From Modestobacter sp. L9-4 (lineage in GTDB: Bacteria > Actinomycetota > Actinomycetes > Mycobacteriales > Geodermatophilaceae): DNA of 64,000 nucleotides. The stretch spans positions 4,092,001 to 4,156,000 of the forward strand of contig NZ_CP077800.1 of the NCBI RefSeq assembly GCF_019112525.1, in the 5' to 3' direction. Each line of letters opens with the position of its first letter. Within the stretch, counting starts at the first letter, position 1. Shown here one piece after another: positions 56,014 to 64,000 of the stretch. Below the pieces are notes generated by a model. That model was not told the origin of the DNA. It was given only the letters and a program-made list of their open reading frames with translations, and made no database searches. The translations under genes were made by a program, and so were the position numbers.

Positions 56014-56164
56014 CGGTCCGCGGCCGGCCCGGTCGGTCCCGACGTCGTCAGGTCGGGGCCGGCCGGGCCGGTCGGCCCGCGGGGCAGGACCCCGGACGCC
56101 GGTGGCGCCCGGGCGCGGAGGTGGTGCGGCAGTGTCGAATGCGGGATCCCAGGAGGCAGCGGAC

Positions 56165-57289
56165 GTGACAGACCCTCGTGCGGGCGGACGTGCCGTCGAG
56201 CCGGACGGGCGCCGGCCGATCGGCGTGGGCGTCGTCGGACTGAGTGCGGCGGGGGGCTGGGGTGCCGGGGCGCACCTGCCGGTGCTGTCGGCGGTCGGCG
56301 GGTTCGAGCTCCGTGGTCTGGTGGGCAGCTCGCCGACGTCGGCGCGTGCGGCGAGCCGGGCGTACGGCGTGCCCGCGTACCCCTCGGCCGGAGAGCTCGC
56401 CGCGGCAGCCGACGTCGACCTCGTCGTGGTCACGGTCCGAACCCCTCGCCACCGCGAGCTGGTCCTGCCCGCACTCGCCGCCGGCACACCGGTGTTCTGC
56501 GAGTGGCCCCTCGCCGTGGACCTCCGGGAGGCGGAGGAGCTCGCCGCGGCGGCGCAGGGCATCCCCACCTCCGTCGGCCTGCAGGGCCGGTCCTCGCCCA
56601 CCTTCCGCTGGTTGGCCGACCTCGTGTCCGACGGCTACGTGGGCGACCTGCTCTCGGTCACCGTCTCCGCGGCGTCGACCGAGTGGGGGAGCCCGGTCGC
56701 GGACCGCATGCTCCACACCCTCGACCGCGATCTCGGTGCCAGCATGATGGCCATCGCCTTCGGTCACGCCATCGACTCCGTGTCGATGGTCGTCGGGGAG
56801 CTGCAGGACGTGGTCGCGACGACGGCGACCCGGCACCGGTACGTCCCACTCGCCTCCGGCGGTCGGCAGGTGCCGATGACGGCGGAGGACCAGATCGCCG
56901 TCTCGGGCACCCTGCCCGGCGGTGCGGTGCTCTCCGCCCACCACCGGGGCGGCACGGCCTCCGGGGCCGGGTTCTCGATGACCATCGACGGCTCGGACGG
57001 CACGATCGTGGCCACGGCACCCGACCACCCGCACGTCACGCCGGTCACGGTGCACGGCGTGCGCGGTCGTGGCCGGCCTGCCGAGCTGACGCTCCCCGGT
57101 CGCTACGACCGGTTCCCCGAGCTCGCCCGGTCTCCGGTCCACACCCTGGCGCACGCGTACGCGGGCATCCGCGACCAGCTCCTGGGCGGTGCGACCGTCG
57201 TGCCCGACTTCGACGACGCGGTCGTGCGGCACCGGCTCCTCGACGCGATCACCCGGTCCGCCGCCACCGGTCGACGGGTCGAGGTCTGA
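56165..57289 (+). CDS. Gfo/Idh/MocA-family oxidoreductase, Gal80-like
   Basis: 374 residues. N-terminal Rossmann fold with GVGVVGLSAAGGWGAGAHLP, then VDLVVVTVRTPRHRELV and the EWPLAVD motif in place of the usual EKP. This variant with Trp is typical of Gal80-like proteins, where the catalytic Lys is missing, so the protein may bind rather than oxidise its sugar ligand. The C-terminal domain is the GFO_IDH-type beta-sheet. GTG 56165 has AGGAGG 8 nt upstream; GTG 56132 is the alternative. Followed 80 bp later by another reductase gene. Confidence 0.85.
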   Translation: MTDPRAGGRAVEPDGRRPIGVGVVGLSAAGGWGAGAHLPVLSAVGGFELRGLVGSSPTSARAASRAYGVPAYPSAGELAAAADVDLVVVTVRTPRHRELVLPALAAGTPVFCEWPLAVDLREAEELAAAAQGIPTSVGLQGRSSPTFRWLADLVSDGYVGDLLSVTVSAASTEWGSPVADRMLHTLDRDLGASMMAIAFGHAIDSVSMVVGELQDVVATTATRHRYVPLASGGRQVPMTAEDQIAVSGTLPGGAVLSAHHRGGTASGAGFSMTIDGSDGTIVATAPDHPHVTPVTVHGVRGRGRPAELTLPGRYDRFPELARSPVHTLAHAYAGIRDQLLGGATVVPDFDDAVVRHRLLDAITRSAATGRRVEV

Positions 57290-57369
57290 GCGGCCGCTGC
57301 CCCGGGCGCCCACTCGCGCCCGGCCGTGGGACGCGCCGCAGCCCGCCCGTCCTGGGAGGATCGGCGACC

Positions 57370-58398
57370 GTGATCACCGACGACCGCACCGACCAGACCT
57401 GGGCGCCTGCGCCCGACCGTTACCAGGCCACCGACTACCGCCGGGCCGGGCGCAGCGGGCTGCTGCTGCCGCCGGTCTCGCTGGGCCTCTGGCAGAACTT
57501 CGGCGCCGACCGGCCGCTGGCCACCGCGCGGGACATCCTGCGGCGGGCCTTCGACCTCGGCGTCACGCACTTCGACCTGGCCAACAACTACGGCCCGCCC
57601 TACGGGTCGGCGGAGACCACCTTCGGTCAGGTCCTGGCCAGCGACCTGCGCCCGTACCGCGACGAGCTGCTCATCTCGAGCAAGGCCGGCTACGACATGT
57701 GGCCCGGCCCGTACGGCGACGGCGGCTCCCGCAAGTACCTCGTGGCCAGCCTCGACCAGACGCTGCGCCGCACCGGCCTGGACTACGTCGACGTCTTCTA
57801 CTCCCACCGGCGTGACGTCGACACCCCGCTCGAGGAGACGATGGGCGCCCTGGACGCCGTCGTCCGCGCGGGCAAGGCGCTCTACGTCGGCATCTCCAAC
57901 TACTCGCCCGAGGACACCGCGCGCGCCGCGGAGCTGCTGGCCGGGCTGGGGACGCCGCTGACGCTGCACCAGCCGAGGTACTCGATCTTCGACCGGGTCC
58001 CGGAGGGCGGCGTGCTCGACGCGGCGGCCACCGCCGGTGCCGGCGTGGCCGTGTTCTCCCCGCTGGCGCAGGGCCGGCTCACCGACCGCTACCTGAAGGG
58101 CGTCCCCGAGGGCTCCCGGGCGACCCGCAGCGCCTACCTCTCCGCCGGCGACGTCACCGAGGACCTCACCGAGCGCGCCCGCGCGCTGAACGAGATCGCC
58201 GCCGGCCGCGGCCAGACGCTGGCCCAGCTCGCACTGCGCTGGGTGCTGCGCGACCCCCGCGTCACCACCGCGATCATCGGTGCCAGCTCGGTGGCCCAGT
58301 TGGAGGGCAACCTGCAGGCGCTGCAGGGTCCCGACCTCACCGACGCCGAGCTCGCCGCCATCGAGCCGCTGGCCGCACCCGCCGGCGAGAGCCTCTGA
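57370..58398 (+). CDS. Aldo/keto reductase, YghZ/GPR type
   Basis: 342 residues; the E. coli relative YghZ reduces L-glyceraldehyde 3-phosphate and methylglyoxal. Family signatures are YRRAGRSGLLLPPVSLGLWQNFG, FDLANNYGPPYGSAE (catalytic Asp and Tyr), ISSKAGYDMWPGPYGDGGSRKY (Lys), FYSHRRDVDTPLEE (His) and IIGASSVAQLEGNL. Same strand as the Gal80-like gene 80 bp upstream; a possible two-gene sugar-aldehyde unit. GTG 57370 after GGGAGG. Confidence 0.94.
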   Translation: MITDDRTDQTWAPAPDRYQATDYRRAGRSGLLLPPVSLGLWQNFGADRPLATARDILRRAFDLGVTHFDLANNYGPPYGSAETTFGQVLASDLRPYRDELLISSKAGYDMWPGPYGDGGSRKYLVASLDQTLRRTGLDYVDVFYSHRRDVDTPLEETMGALDAVVRAGKALYVGISNYSPEDTARAAELLAGLGTPLTLHQPRYSIFDRVPEGGVLDAAATAGAGVAVFSPLAQGRLTDRYLKGVPEGSRATRSAYLSAGDVTEDLTERARALNEIAAGRGQTLAQLALRWVLRDPRVTTAIIGASSVAQLEGNLQALQGPDLTDAELAAIEPLAAPAGESL

Positions 58399-58402
58399 CG
58401 GT

Positions 58403-58439
58403 CGTCCCGTCGCCGGGCCCCCCGCCCGGCGACGGGACG
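58403..58439. terminator. Strong stem-loop between convergent genes
   Basis: Perfect 16-bp stem (58403-58418 with 58424-58439) and a 5-base loop, 4 bp after the aldo/keto reductase stop and before the phosphatase stop on the other strand. Confidence 0.85.
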
Positions 58440-58467
58440 CGCGGGCGACTCAGTCCAGCCGGACGGT

Positions 58468-60768
58468 TCAGCCCAGCCGGACGGCGATGACGGCGACGTC
58501 GTCGGAGGGCGTCTCGGCCAGCCGCATCAGCACCTCGCACAGCTCGCCGGGCGAGGCGGTGGGCGGCTGGGCGGCCAGCGTCGCGGTGAGCCGGTCCAGG
58601 CCCTGGTCCAGGTGCTGGTCGCCGGCGCGCTCGATGAGCCCGTCGGTGTAGGCGACGAGCGTGCTGCCCCGGGGCGCCCACACCGTGGTCGAGGCGCGCA
58701 CCGTGGCCGGCTCGACGCCGAGGATCAGCCCGTGCACCTCCTCGAGCAGGTGCACGGTGCCGTCGGGGTCCCGCAGGGCCAGCGGCGGGTGGCCGGCGTT
58801 GGCGATCACCAGTCGCCACCGGTCCTCGATCGCGGGTACCGGCCGGTGCGCGTGCACGTGGGTGAGGGTGGCGAGCCCCCGCACGGCGAGGACGTCCATC
58901 AGTTCGTCGACGCGGGCCAGGACGTCGGCGGGGTCGGGGCGGGTGGCGTCGTAGGCGCTGGCACGCAGCAGCCCACGGAGCTGGCCCATGGTGGCCGCGG
59001 CGTCGATGTCGTGGCCGGCGACGTCGCCGATGCTGATCCCGATGCTGGCGTCGGGCAGGGTCATGAGGTCGTAGAAGTCCCCGCCGACCGCGGCGGCCGC
59101 CGACGCCGACTCGTACCGCGCGGCGGCCTGCACCCCGGCCAGGTCGGGGAGGGTGGGCAGCAGCGCACGCTGCAGGGTCTCGGCGACCGAGCGTTCGCTC
59201 TGGTACAGCCGGGCGTTGTCCAGCGCGAGGCCCGCGCGGCCGGCCAGGTCGGTGAGCAGCTCCACCGCGTCCGGGGTGAACGCGCCCGCCCGTGCGCTGG
59301 TCAGCACCAGCACGCCCAGCGTGGCGCCGCGCGCCTGCAGGGGCAGCGCGACGAGCGACCCGATGGCCAGGACGTCGGCGAGGTGGTGCACCTCGGAGTC
59401 GGGGTAGCGCGCCCGGGCCTCGGCGGAGGAGACGTCCTCGATCAGCGTCGCGACGCCGCTGCGCAGCGAGTCCGCAGCAGCCGAGTGGTGGGCCAGCGGC
59501 CGGCCGGTGACCCGGCTGGTCAGCTGGGCGAGGGTGTCGGCCCGCCCGTCGCGGTGGCGCACGGCGGTGGCGGTGATGACGTCGTCGGCGCCGAGCCGGG
59601 CGATGAACGCCGAGTCGGCCAGCGCGGGCACGCACAGCCCGGTGATGCGCTCCATCAGGTCGTCGACGTCCAGCGTGCCGGTCATCGTGGCCGAGGCCTC
59701 GTTCATCAGCTGCAGCCGCCGCCGGGCGGCCTCGGCGGCCTCCCTGGCCACGCGCTCGGCCGCCAAGGTGGCCTCGCGCTGGTGCTCGAGCTCGACCTGC
59801 CGGGTCACGTCGTGCTGCACGCCGACGTAGTTGGTCAGCTCGCCGGCGCCGTCGAAGATCGGGGTGAGGGTGAGCTGGTTCCAGAACGTGGAGCCGTCGC
59901 TCCGGTAGTTGAGCAGGGTGACGGTCTCCTGGCGCCCGGCGGCCACGGCCTCCCGGACGGCGGTCACCGCCGCCGGGTCCGTGGCGGGCCCCTGCAGGAA
60001 GCGGCAGTTGAAGCCGATCGCCGCCTCGGCGGGGTAGCCGGTCACCGCGGTGAAGGCGGGGTTCACCCAGACCAGCGGGTTGTCCGGCCGGCGGGCGTCG
60101 GAGATGGTGAAGCAGACCTCGGTGGCCGCGATCGCCTCCTCGCGCAGCCGCTGCAGCCGCTCCTGCTGCGCGGCCGGGCCCGCCGTGTCGCGGGGCCCGG
60201 GGTGCGGCACCAGCACCACGAGCGACAGGCCGGGGTGCTCGGACCCGTCCTGCCCCCGCGGGTGCGCGATGGCGCCGCCGGTGAGGGGGACGCCGGTCAT
60301 CGACAGCAGGTCCCGCGCGTCGGGGTCCGACGGTAGTCCACGGCCGGCGGCTGGGCGCAGCCGGACCGGCCGACCGTCCACCGGCAGGCCCCGGGCCACC
60401 TGCGCCAGCGGACCCTCGGGGCCGGCCAGGGCCTGCCCGTCCGCGTCGGTCAACCCGGCCGCGGCGCCCCAGGTGTCGAGGTCCACCGGCAGGGCGACGT
60501 CCCCGGCCAGTGCGATCGCCGCCCGGTTGGCGAAGGTCACCCGGCCGTCGGCCCGGTCGATCAGCAGCACCGCGACCAGCGAGTCGCCGAGGGCCGCGGG
60601 CAGCGCCCGCCCGGCGTCGCCCGGCCAGGCCGACACCGCGGACGCCGTCCGGGCGAGGACGTCGGCCCGGGCGTCGGTGCTCGTCGGCTCGGGCGGACCG
60701 CCCTGCGCCGGGGTCGCGGCGGCCGGCGTCCCGCCCCGGGCGGGGCCGTCGTGACCGGCTGCGCGCAT
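58468..60768 (-). CDS. LOV-GAF-SpoIIE (PP2C) phosphatase, probable blue-light receptor
   Basis: 766 residues. A first PAS-like region (about 45-190) precedes a LOV domain (about 208-325). The LOV signature GFNCRFLQGPATDP (Cys255 forms the flavin adduct) is complete, and the flavin-contact residues are present in LLNYRSDGSTFWNQL and NYVGVQHDVT. A coiled-coil linker, a GAF domain (about 365-520) and a SpoIIE/PP2C phosphatase follow, with VGGDFYDL, GDVAGHDIDAAA, NAGHPPLAL, VAYTDGLIERAG and SDDVAVIAVRLG. Predicted to dephosphorylate an anti-sigma-factor antagonist (STAS protein) upon blue light and activate a stress sigma factor. TACTCT 7 nt before the ATG suggests a leaderless start. No STAS or anti-sigma gene is in the window. 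Confidence 0.92.
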   Translation of the reverse strand: MRAAGHDGPARGGTPAAATPAQGGPPEPTSTDARADVLARTASAVSAWPGDAGRALPAALGDSLVAVLLIDRADGRVTFANRAAIALAGDVALPVDLDTWGAAAGLTDADGQALAGPEGPLAQVARGLPVDGRPVRLRPAAGRGLPSDPDARDLLSMTGVPLTGGAIAHPRGQDGSEHPGLSLVVLVPHPGPRDTAGPAAQQERLQRLREEAIAATEVCFTISDARRPDNPLVWVNPAFTAVTGYPAEAAIGFNCRFLQGPATDPAAVTAVREAVAAGRQETVTLLNYRSDGSTFWNQLTLTPIFDGAGELTNYVGVQHDVTRQVELEHQREATLAAERVAREAAEAARRRLQLMNEASATMTGTLDVDDLMERITGLCVPALADSAFIARLGADDVITATAVRHRDGRADTLAQLTSRVTGRPLAHHSAAADSLRSGVATLIEDVSSAEARARYPDSEVHHLADVLAIGSLVALPLQARGATLGVLVLTSARAGAFTPDAVELLTDLAGRAGLALDNARLYQSERSVAETLQRALLPTLPDLAGVQAAARYESASAAAAVGGDFYDLMTLPDASIGISIGDVAGHDIDAAATMGQLRGLLRASAYDATRPDPADVLARVDELMDVLAVRGLATLTHVHAHRPVPAIEDRWRLVIANAGHPPLALRDPDGTVHLLEEVHGLILGVEPATVRASTTVWAPRGSTLVAYTDGLIERAGDQHLDQGLDRLTATLAAQPPTASPGELCEVLMRLAETPSDDVAVIAVRLG

Positions 60769-60852
60769 GAGCGCGAGAGTAGGTGACCGGCGATCGGGTG
60801 GTGCACGAGCTGTCCGCAGCGGACGGGCCGGAGCCCGTCTCGCGGAGCAGGC

Positions 60853-61563
60853 TCAGCCGAGGTCGTGCACCGAGAGCTCTCCGCGGAGCAGCTCGCCGGC
60901 GATCTCGTCGACCAGGCGGCCGGAGCCGTAGGCCCGGGACCGCAGCACCGCCAGCGCGTCGACGTCGGAGGTGTCGAGGACCTGCCGGACCAGGTCCACC
61001 GCCTGCCAGGTGAGTGCCCGGACCCGGGCGCCGGGTGTGTCGAGCCAGTGCTGCAGGCCCGGCTGGTGTGGGGCCGCCCAGCTGGTGGAGGTGGTCAGCG
61101 CGGCCGACACCAGGCCGACGACGGCGGAGGCGTCGAAGCTGTCCAGCTGCAGCGGCCCGGCGGGGTCCTCCAGGTAGACGACCAGGGCACCGACGCCGGT
61201 CAGACCGTGGGTCATCGGGTGGGCCACGACGCTGCGGTAGGGGGTCTGCGTGCGCAGCAGGTCGTGGTAGACCGGCCACCGCCGGTGGAGGTAGGACTCG
61301 ACGGCGAAGAGCGGGAACTGGGTGTCCACCGCCACCAGGCACGGGCCGGTGCCCACGGTGAACTGCAGCTGCTCGGCCGTCCTCGGCATGGCACCGCTGG
61401 CACCCAGCAGGGTCGGCTGCTCGGCGGCCAGGGACAACCCCACCCCGTCCACACGCAGGGCCGCGGCAGCGGCCCGGCTCAGCTGGTCGGGCAGGGGGTC
61501 GGTGCGGTCGGGGGAGGACCGCGCCTCGACGAGCGCGGTGGTGAAGCGGGCGGCGATGTCCAT
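60853..61563 (-). CDS. GAF-ANTAR RNA-binding regulator
   Basis: 236 residues. GAF domain (about 20-160; ALRVDGVGLSLAAEQPTLL, QFTVGTGPCLVAV, VVAHPMTHGLTGVGALVVYL) and a C-terminal ANTAR three-helix domain (ALAVLRSRAYGSGRLVDEIAGELLRGEL), which binds paired hexaloop hairpins to stop termination. Encoded 84 bp upstream of the LOV-phosphatase gene on the same strand, so the two may be cotranscribed and both act in light or stress signalling. ATG 61563 is chosen because the open frame upstream reads as Arg/Pro-rich shadow. Confidence 0.88.
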   Translation of the reverse strand: MDIAARFTTALVEARSSPDRTDPLPDQLSRAAAAALRVDGVGLSLAAEQPTLLGASGAMPRTAEQLQFTVGTGPCLVAVDTQFPLFAVESYLHRRWPVYHDLLRTQTPYRSVVAHPMTHGLTGVGALVVYLEDPAGPLQLDSFDASAVVGLVSAALTTSTSWAAPHQPGLQHWLDTPGARVRALTWQAVDLVRQVLDTSDVDALAVLRSRAYGSGRLVDEIAGELLRGELSVHDLG

Positions 61564-61893
61564 GAGGCTCTCGGCTGCGCTGGTCCACCGGGGTGGGGAC
61601 CAGGACGGGGGCCGGGCCGCGCTGTGGGACCCGGTCACCCGCGTGCACGTCCGCGGGTGGGAGCCGGCGGGTGCGGACACGAGCCTGCGGGTGCCGGGGC
61701 CGGCGCGCCACCCGGGGAGCCCAGGCCGTGGAGGCGGCGCCCACCCGGCCCACCGTCCGGGCGCACGCGGACCGTCGTGCACCTCGGTCCTGCGCCGGTG
61801 TCCGGGGTCGGGGACGACGACGAGTCCCCGCCCGGCGGACCGGGCGGGGACTCGTGGCTGTCGCTCGGGCCGCGGGGCGGCCCGGTGCAGGGA
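61564..61893. other. 330-bp gap with a terminator
   Basis: No gene. Contains the stem-loop at 61821-61854, which serves the lipoprotein gene on the minus strand, and the upstream region of the GAF-ANTAR gene. No convincing -10 box for the latter and no ANTAR-type twin hexaloop hairpins that I can support. Confidence 0.5.
61821..61854 (-). terminator. Stem-loop terminator of the lipoprotein gene
   Basis: Perfect 15-bp stem (CGAGTCCCCGCCCGG and its complement) with a 4-base loop, 40 bp after the lipoprotein stop on the minus strand. Confidence 0.8.
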
Positions 61894-62568
61894 CTACTTG
61901 GTCTCGACCGTGAGGGTCGCGACACCGACGACGAGGCCCTTGGTGACCGCGCTGGTGCTGAAGGTCTTGTTCAGCAGGTCGGCGGCCTCGGCGGACATGA
62001 GCACGCGCGTCCCGGTGAGCACCGCGGCGCCGTCGGCGTTCATCGTGATCGGCTGGAGCGTCGAGCCGTCCAGGTCGAACAGCGGGGCGCTGGCGGCGGC
62101 GAGCTCGCCGTTGACCGACACGTTGCCGAACAGGCGGGCCGGGTCACCCGGGTCGATCGTGAAGTCGGTCAGCTCGACGGTCGTGCCGCCCGCGGTCAGG
62201 CTCAGGCCGCTGCCCTCGTGGAACAGGACGCCCTGCACGAAGGGGCGGTAGCCCGAGTCCTTGTCGTACAGCGTCACGGTGCCGCCGGTGATCGGGAAGC
62301 TGACCGAGCCGTCGGCCAGCGTGGCGGTGCCGACCGTGCCGGGGGTCAGGCCGAGCTGCCCGAGGGCGGCGGTGAAGCCGGGGTCCAGGGCGACGGCGGA
62401 GCTGCCGCCGGGGACGGCGGCGACGGTGGCGGTCGCGGCGGGGGCGCTGACCGACGAGGTGCCGGTGTCCGCGCTGGCCGAGCCGCCACAGGCGCTCAGG
62501 CCGAACGCCGCGCTGACGGCGATGGCGGCGGCGAGGGAGGTGCGGGCGAGAGCCGTGGTGGTGCGCAT
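61894..62568 (-). CDS. Lipoprotein of unknown function
   Basis: 224 residues. Signal peptide from ATG 62568 (RTTTALARTSLAAAIAVSAA) with lipobox LSAC followed by GGS, then a Ser/Ala/Thr linker and a beta-rich domain with regular strands (GSVSFPITGGTVTLYDKDSG, GLSLTAGGTTVELTDFTIDP, FGNVSVNGELAAASAPLFDL). Anchored on the outer face of the membrane. The repetitive beta pattern may be a small beta-sandwich; I do not recognise the family, and HtaA-like heme binding is only a weak possibility. GAGGAG precedes the start. Confidence 0.75.
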   Translation of the reverse strand: MRTTTALARTSLAAAIAVSAAFGLSACGGSASADTGTSSVSAPAATATVAAVPGGSSAVALDPGFTAALGQLGLTPGTVGTATLADGSVSFPITGGTVTLYDKDSGYRPFVQGVLFHEGSGLSLTAGGTTVELTDFTIDPGDPARLFGNVSVNGELAAASAPLFDLDGSTLQPITMNADGAAVLTGTRVLMSAEAADLLNKTFSTSAVTKGLVVGVATLTVETK

Positions 62569-62722
62569 GGGAACTCCTCGTGTCTGGGACCTGACGGCGC
62601 CCCACCGGGTGGGCGGGACCTCGTCGATCACCAGGGGTTCGAGCCTGTGCGGCGCACCGGATGGACCCTGTCGCGACGGTCACCCGAACGGGTGGGACGG
62701 CGGTCCCGACCCCGTGTCCGGC

Positions 62723-63208
62723 TCAGGCGCGGGACGTCGCGCCGGGCGTGGCGCGGCCCGTGCCGGCCTGGTGGGACCGGCGCCACCGCACGAGGCGGAC
62801 CAGCAGGAGGACCGCGGACAGCGCGAAGAGCGCACCGGTGAGGGCCAGCCAGCGCCCGAGGTACCCCGACTGGTCCAGCCCGGTCGCCGCCCGGAAGGTG
62901 CCCTCGCTGCGGCGGGTGATCTCCGGTGCCCACACGAGCAGCAGGAGCAGGGACAGGGCCGCGGGGAACCGGACGTGGCCCCACCACCAGGGCCGGGCAC
63001 CGGCGCCGCGGCCGGCCCGGTCCAGGGCCAGGTAGAGCGGTGCCAGGACCAGGTCGTGGACCAGCGCGGCACCGACCAGCCAGACGAGGACGGCGACCGG
63101 CCGGTCGCCCAGCAGCTGCCGGGCCGCGACCCCGGCGACGGCGAGAGCGGCCAGCGTGCCGGCCAGGTGCAGGGGGGAGGCGCCGTAGAGGCGGCGGAAG
63201 CGGTCCAC
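62723..63208 (-). CDS. Four-helix membrane protein next to a molybdoenzyme gene
   Basis: 161 residues. Helices: LAGTLAALAVAGVAARQLLG, AVLVWLVGAALVHDLVLAPLYL, FPAALSLLLLLVWAPEI and WLALTGALFALSAVLLLVRLV. Three bp after the molybdopterin oxidoreductase stop, so in the same operon. It may anchor the enzyme or belong to its electron-transfer unit, but has no heme-ligand pattern that I can assign with confidence. GTG start. Confidence 0.75.
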   Translation of the reverse strand: MDRFRRLYGASPLHLAGTLAALAVAGVAARQLLGDRPVAVLVWLVGAALVHDLVLAPLYLALDRAGRGAGARPWWWGHVRFPAALSLLLLLVWAPEITRRSEGTFRAATGLDQSGYLGRWLALTGALFALSAVLLLVRLVRWRRSHQAGTGRATPGATSRA

Positions 63209-63211
63209 GGC

Positions 63212-64000
63212 TCAGGCCTCGAAGGTCATCCGGGCGACCCACTTGGTGTTGTGCACCCCGGGGTTGGCCGGCACGATCACCCGCGCCGGGAAGCCGTGGT
63301 CGGGGGACAGGTCGGCGCCGTTCACCGTGAGGGCGAGCAGTGAGTCGCCGTCCGCGACCTGGTTGCCGCGCAGCCGGGCGGTGGCGAACGCGCCGCCCTG
63401 CTCCAGCGACTCCACGAGCACCGACGACGGAGCGGGCTGACCGGCCAGCGCGGCGAGGTCCCGCAGCCGGACGCCCGTCCACGTCTGGTCACCGGTCGAC
63501 CACCCCTCCACGCAGGCGATCGGCAGCCCCGCGGTGTGCTGGGGGAGGGCCAGCAGGTCCGCGCGCGTGAGCACCACGGGAGCACCGGCCCCGCGCAGCT
63601 CCAGCTGCCAGCCCGCCCCGGCCGCCTGCGCGTCGATGCCGGCGGCCGCGGCCGTCCGGTTGACCTGGAACCCGTTCGGGCCGGTCCCGGGGTCCCGGTT
63701 GCGGGGTGCCAGCAGCGCCGTCCTGCGCAGCGGTCCGCCGAGGCTCTGCCCGACGGTGGAGACCAGCACGACCCCCGCGCCGGCGCCGACGAGCGCGAGG
63801 ACGCCGCGGCGGGAGACGCTCGGGTGGTCCGGGGCGGGGCTGACCAGACCGTCGGCGTCCGGCGGCTCGGGGACCGTCGCCGCCGTCGGCGTCCGCAGCT
63901 CGTCGCGCAGCCGGCGGGAGCCCAGGCTGCTGCGCATGCGGCCGAACTTGAGGCACACGTGCAGCACGAAGGCGGACATGAACACCCAGCCGCCCCAGAA
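63212..64000 (-). CDS. Molybdopterin-dependent oxidoreductase (sulfite-oxidase-like), 5'-truncated by the window
   Basis: 263 codons present; the frame is open to the window edge, so the start lies outside. The edge sequence GGWVFMSAFVLHVCLKFGRM looks like the last helix of an N-terminal membrane domain of cytochrome b561 type. After a polar linker a second membrane segment (GVLALVGAGAGVVLVSTVG) leads to the oxidoreductase domain. That has the molybdenum-binding Cys in IACVEGWSTGDQTW, GVRLRDLAALAG, LLALTVNGADLSPDHGFPAR and GVHNTKWVARM at the end. A membrane-anchored sulfite-oxidase-family protein that would act outside the membrane. Confidence 0.88.
   Translation of the reverse strand, partial: FWGGWVFMSAFVLHVCLKFGRMRSSLGSRRLRDELRTPTAATVPEPPDADGLVSPAPDHPSVSRRGVLALVGAGAGVVLVSTVGQSLGGPLRRTALLAPRNRDPGTGPNGFQVNRTAAAAGIDAQAAGAGWQLELRGAGAPVVLTRADLLALPQHTAGLPIACVEGWSTGDQTWTGVRLRDLAALAGQPAPSSVLVESLEQGGAFATARLRGNQVADGDSLLALTVNGADLSPDHGFPARVIVPANPGVHNTKWVARMTFEA

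Noticed and set aside
61894-62568. Assignment of the lipoprotein to the HtaA heme-uptake family
   Set aside because: The alternating strand pattern is suggestive, but no HtaA heme-binding Tyr/His context can be pointed out and no heme transporter genes are nearby.

Overview
The window is very GC-rich (third codon positions almost all G or C) and carries actinobacterial hallmarks: a PriA-like protein without helicase motifs, the order coaBC-metK-priA-def-fmt-rsmB-rpe-ribD-ribE-ribBA-ribH-hisE-hisG, an SSI-like domain, GAF-ANTAR and SpoIIE-phosphatase signalling proteins, and many start codons placed 6-7 nt after a TANNNT hexamer, as in leaderless actinobacterial mRNAs. Gene content and style suggest a chromosome of the Geodermatophilaceae (Blastococcus/Modestobacter/Geodermatophilus type). 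That is an inference from memory of the families, not a database result.

Layout. 1-8.0 kb: conserved housekeeping block (end of coaBC, metK, priA, a membrane-anchored OB-like protein, def, fmt, rsmB), with two likely CTG starts. 8.0-11.6 kb: a VOC protein, a subtilisin-like protease and a membrane protein that are both broken by single-base deletions in G/C runs, and an intact membrane protein. 11.7-17.1 kb: rpe-ribDE-ribBA-ribH-hisE-hisG, an almost fully overlapping operon with an 87-nt structured leader inserted just before hisG. 17.2-21.1 kb: an SSI-like lipoprotein, and an AllH/DUF2877 protein divergent from a PucR regulator. 21.2-25.5 kb: oxidoreductases, a TetR/NmrA-like divergent pair with a striking operator, and an EamA transporter.

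25.5-28.8 kb: a compact arsenic cassette (arsR divergent from arsM-acr3-arsC-GNAT) with a perfect 18-bp operator. 29-33.7 kb: REP-like palindromes, membrane proteins, an EVE-like protein, a MurE-like ligase without the DNPR motif, and an MFS permease. 34-43.9 kb: regulator/target pairs, each with a visible operator (LysR/SDR, SDR/TetR, PadR with its own ABC transporter, MocR/YczE). 43.9-51.4 kb: AraC/hydrolase, PAP2 protein, malQ, and an acetyltransferase-TetR-MFS operon driven from a double palindrome. 51.5-58.4 kb: HrpB helicase, TetR, aldo/keto reductases and a Gal80-like Gfo/Idh protein. 58.4-64 kb: a LOV-GAF-SpoIIE blue-light phosphatase next to a GAF-ANTAR antiterminator, a lipoprotein, and a sulfite-oxidase-like molybdoenzyme cut by the window edge.

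The most notable features are the LOV-PP2C/ANTAR pair, the hisG leader whose 5' arm can mask the Shine-Dalgarno, the MurE-like ligase, the clustered frameshifts at 8.6-10.9 kb, and several operators that can be read directly from the sequence. There are no tRNA, rRNA, CRISPR, prophage or insertion-sequence features that I can support.
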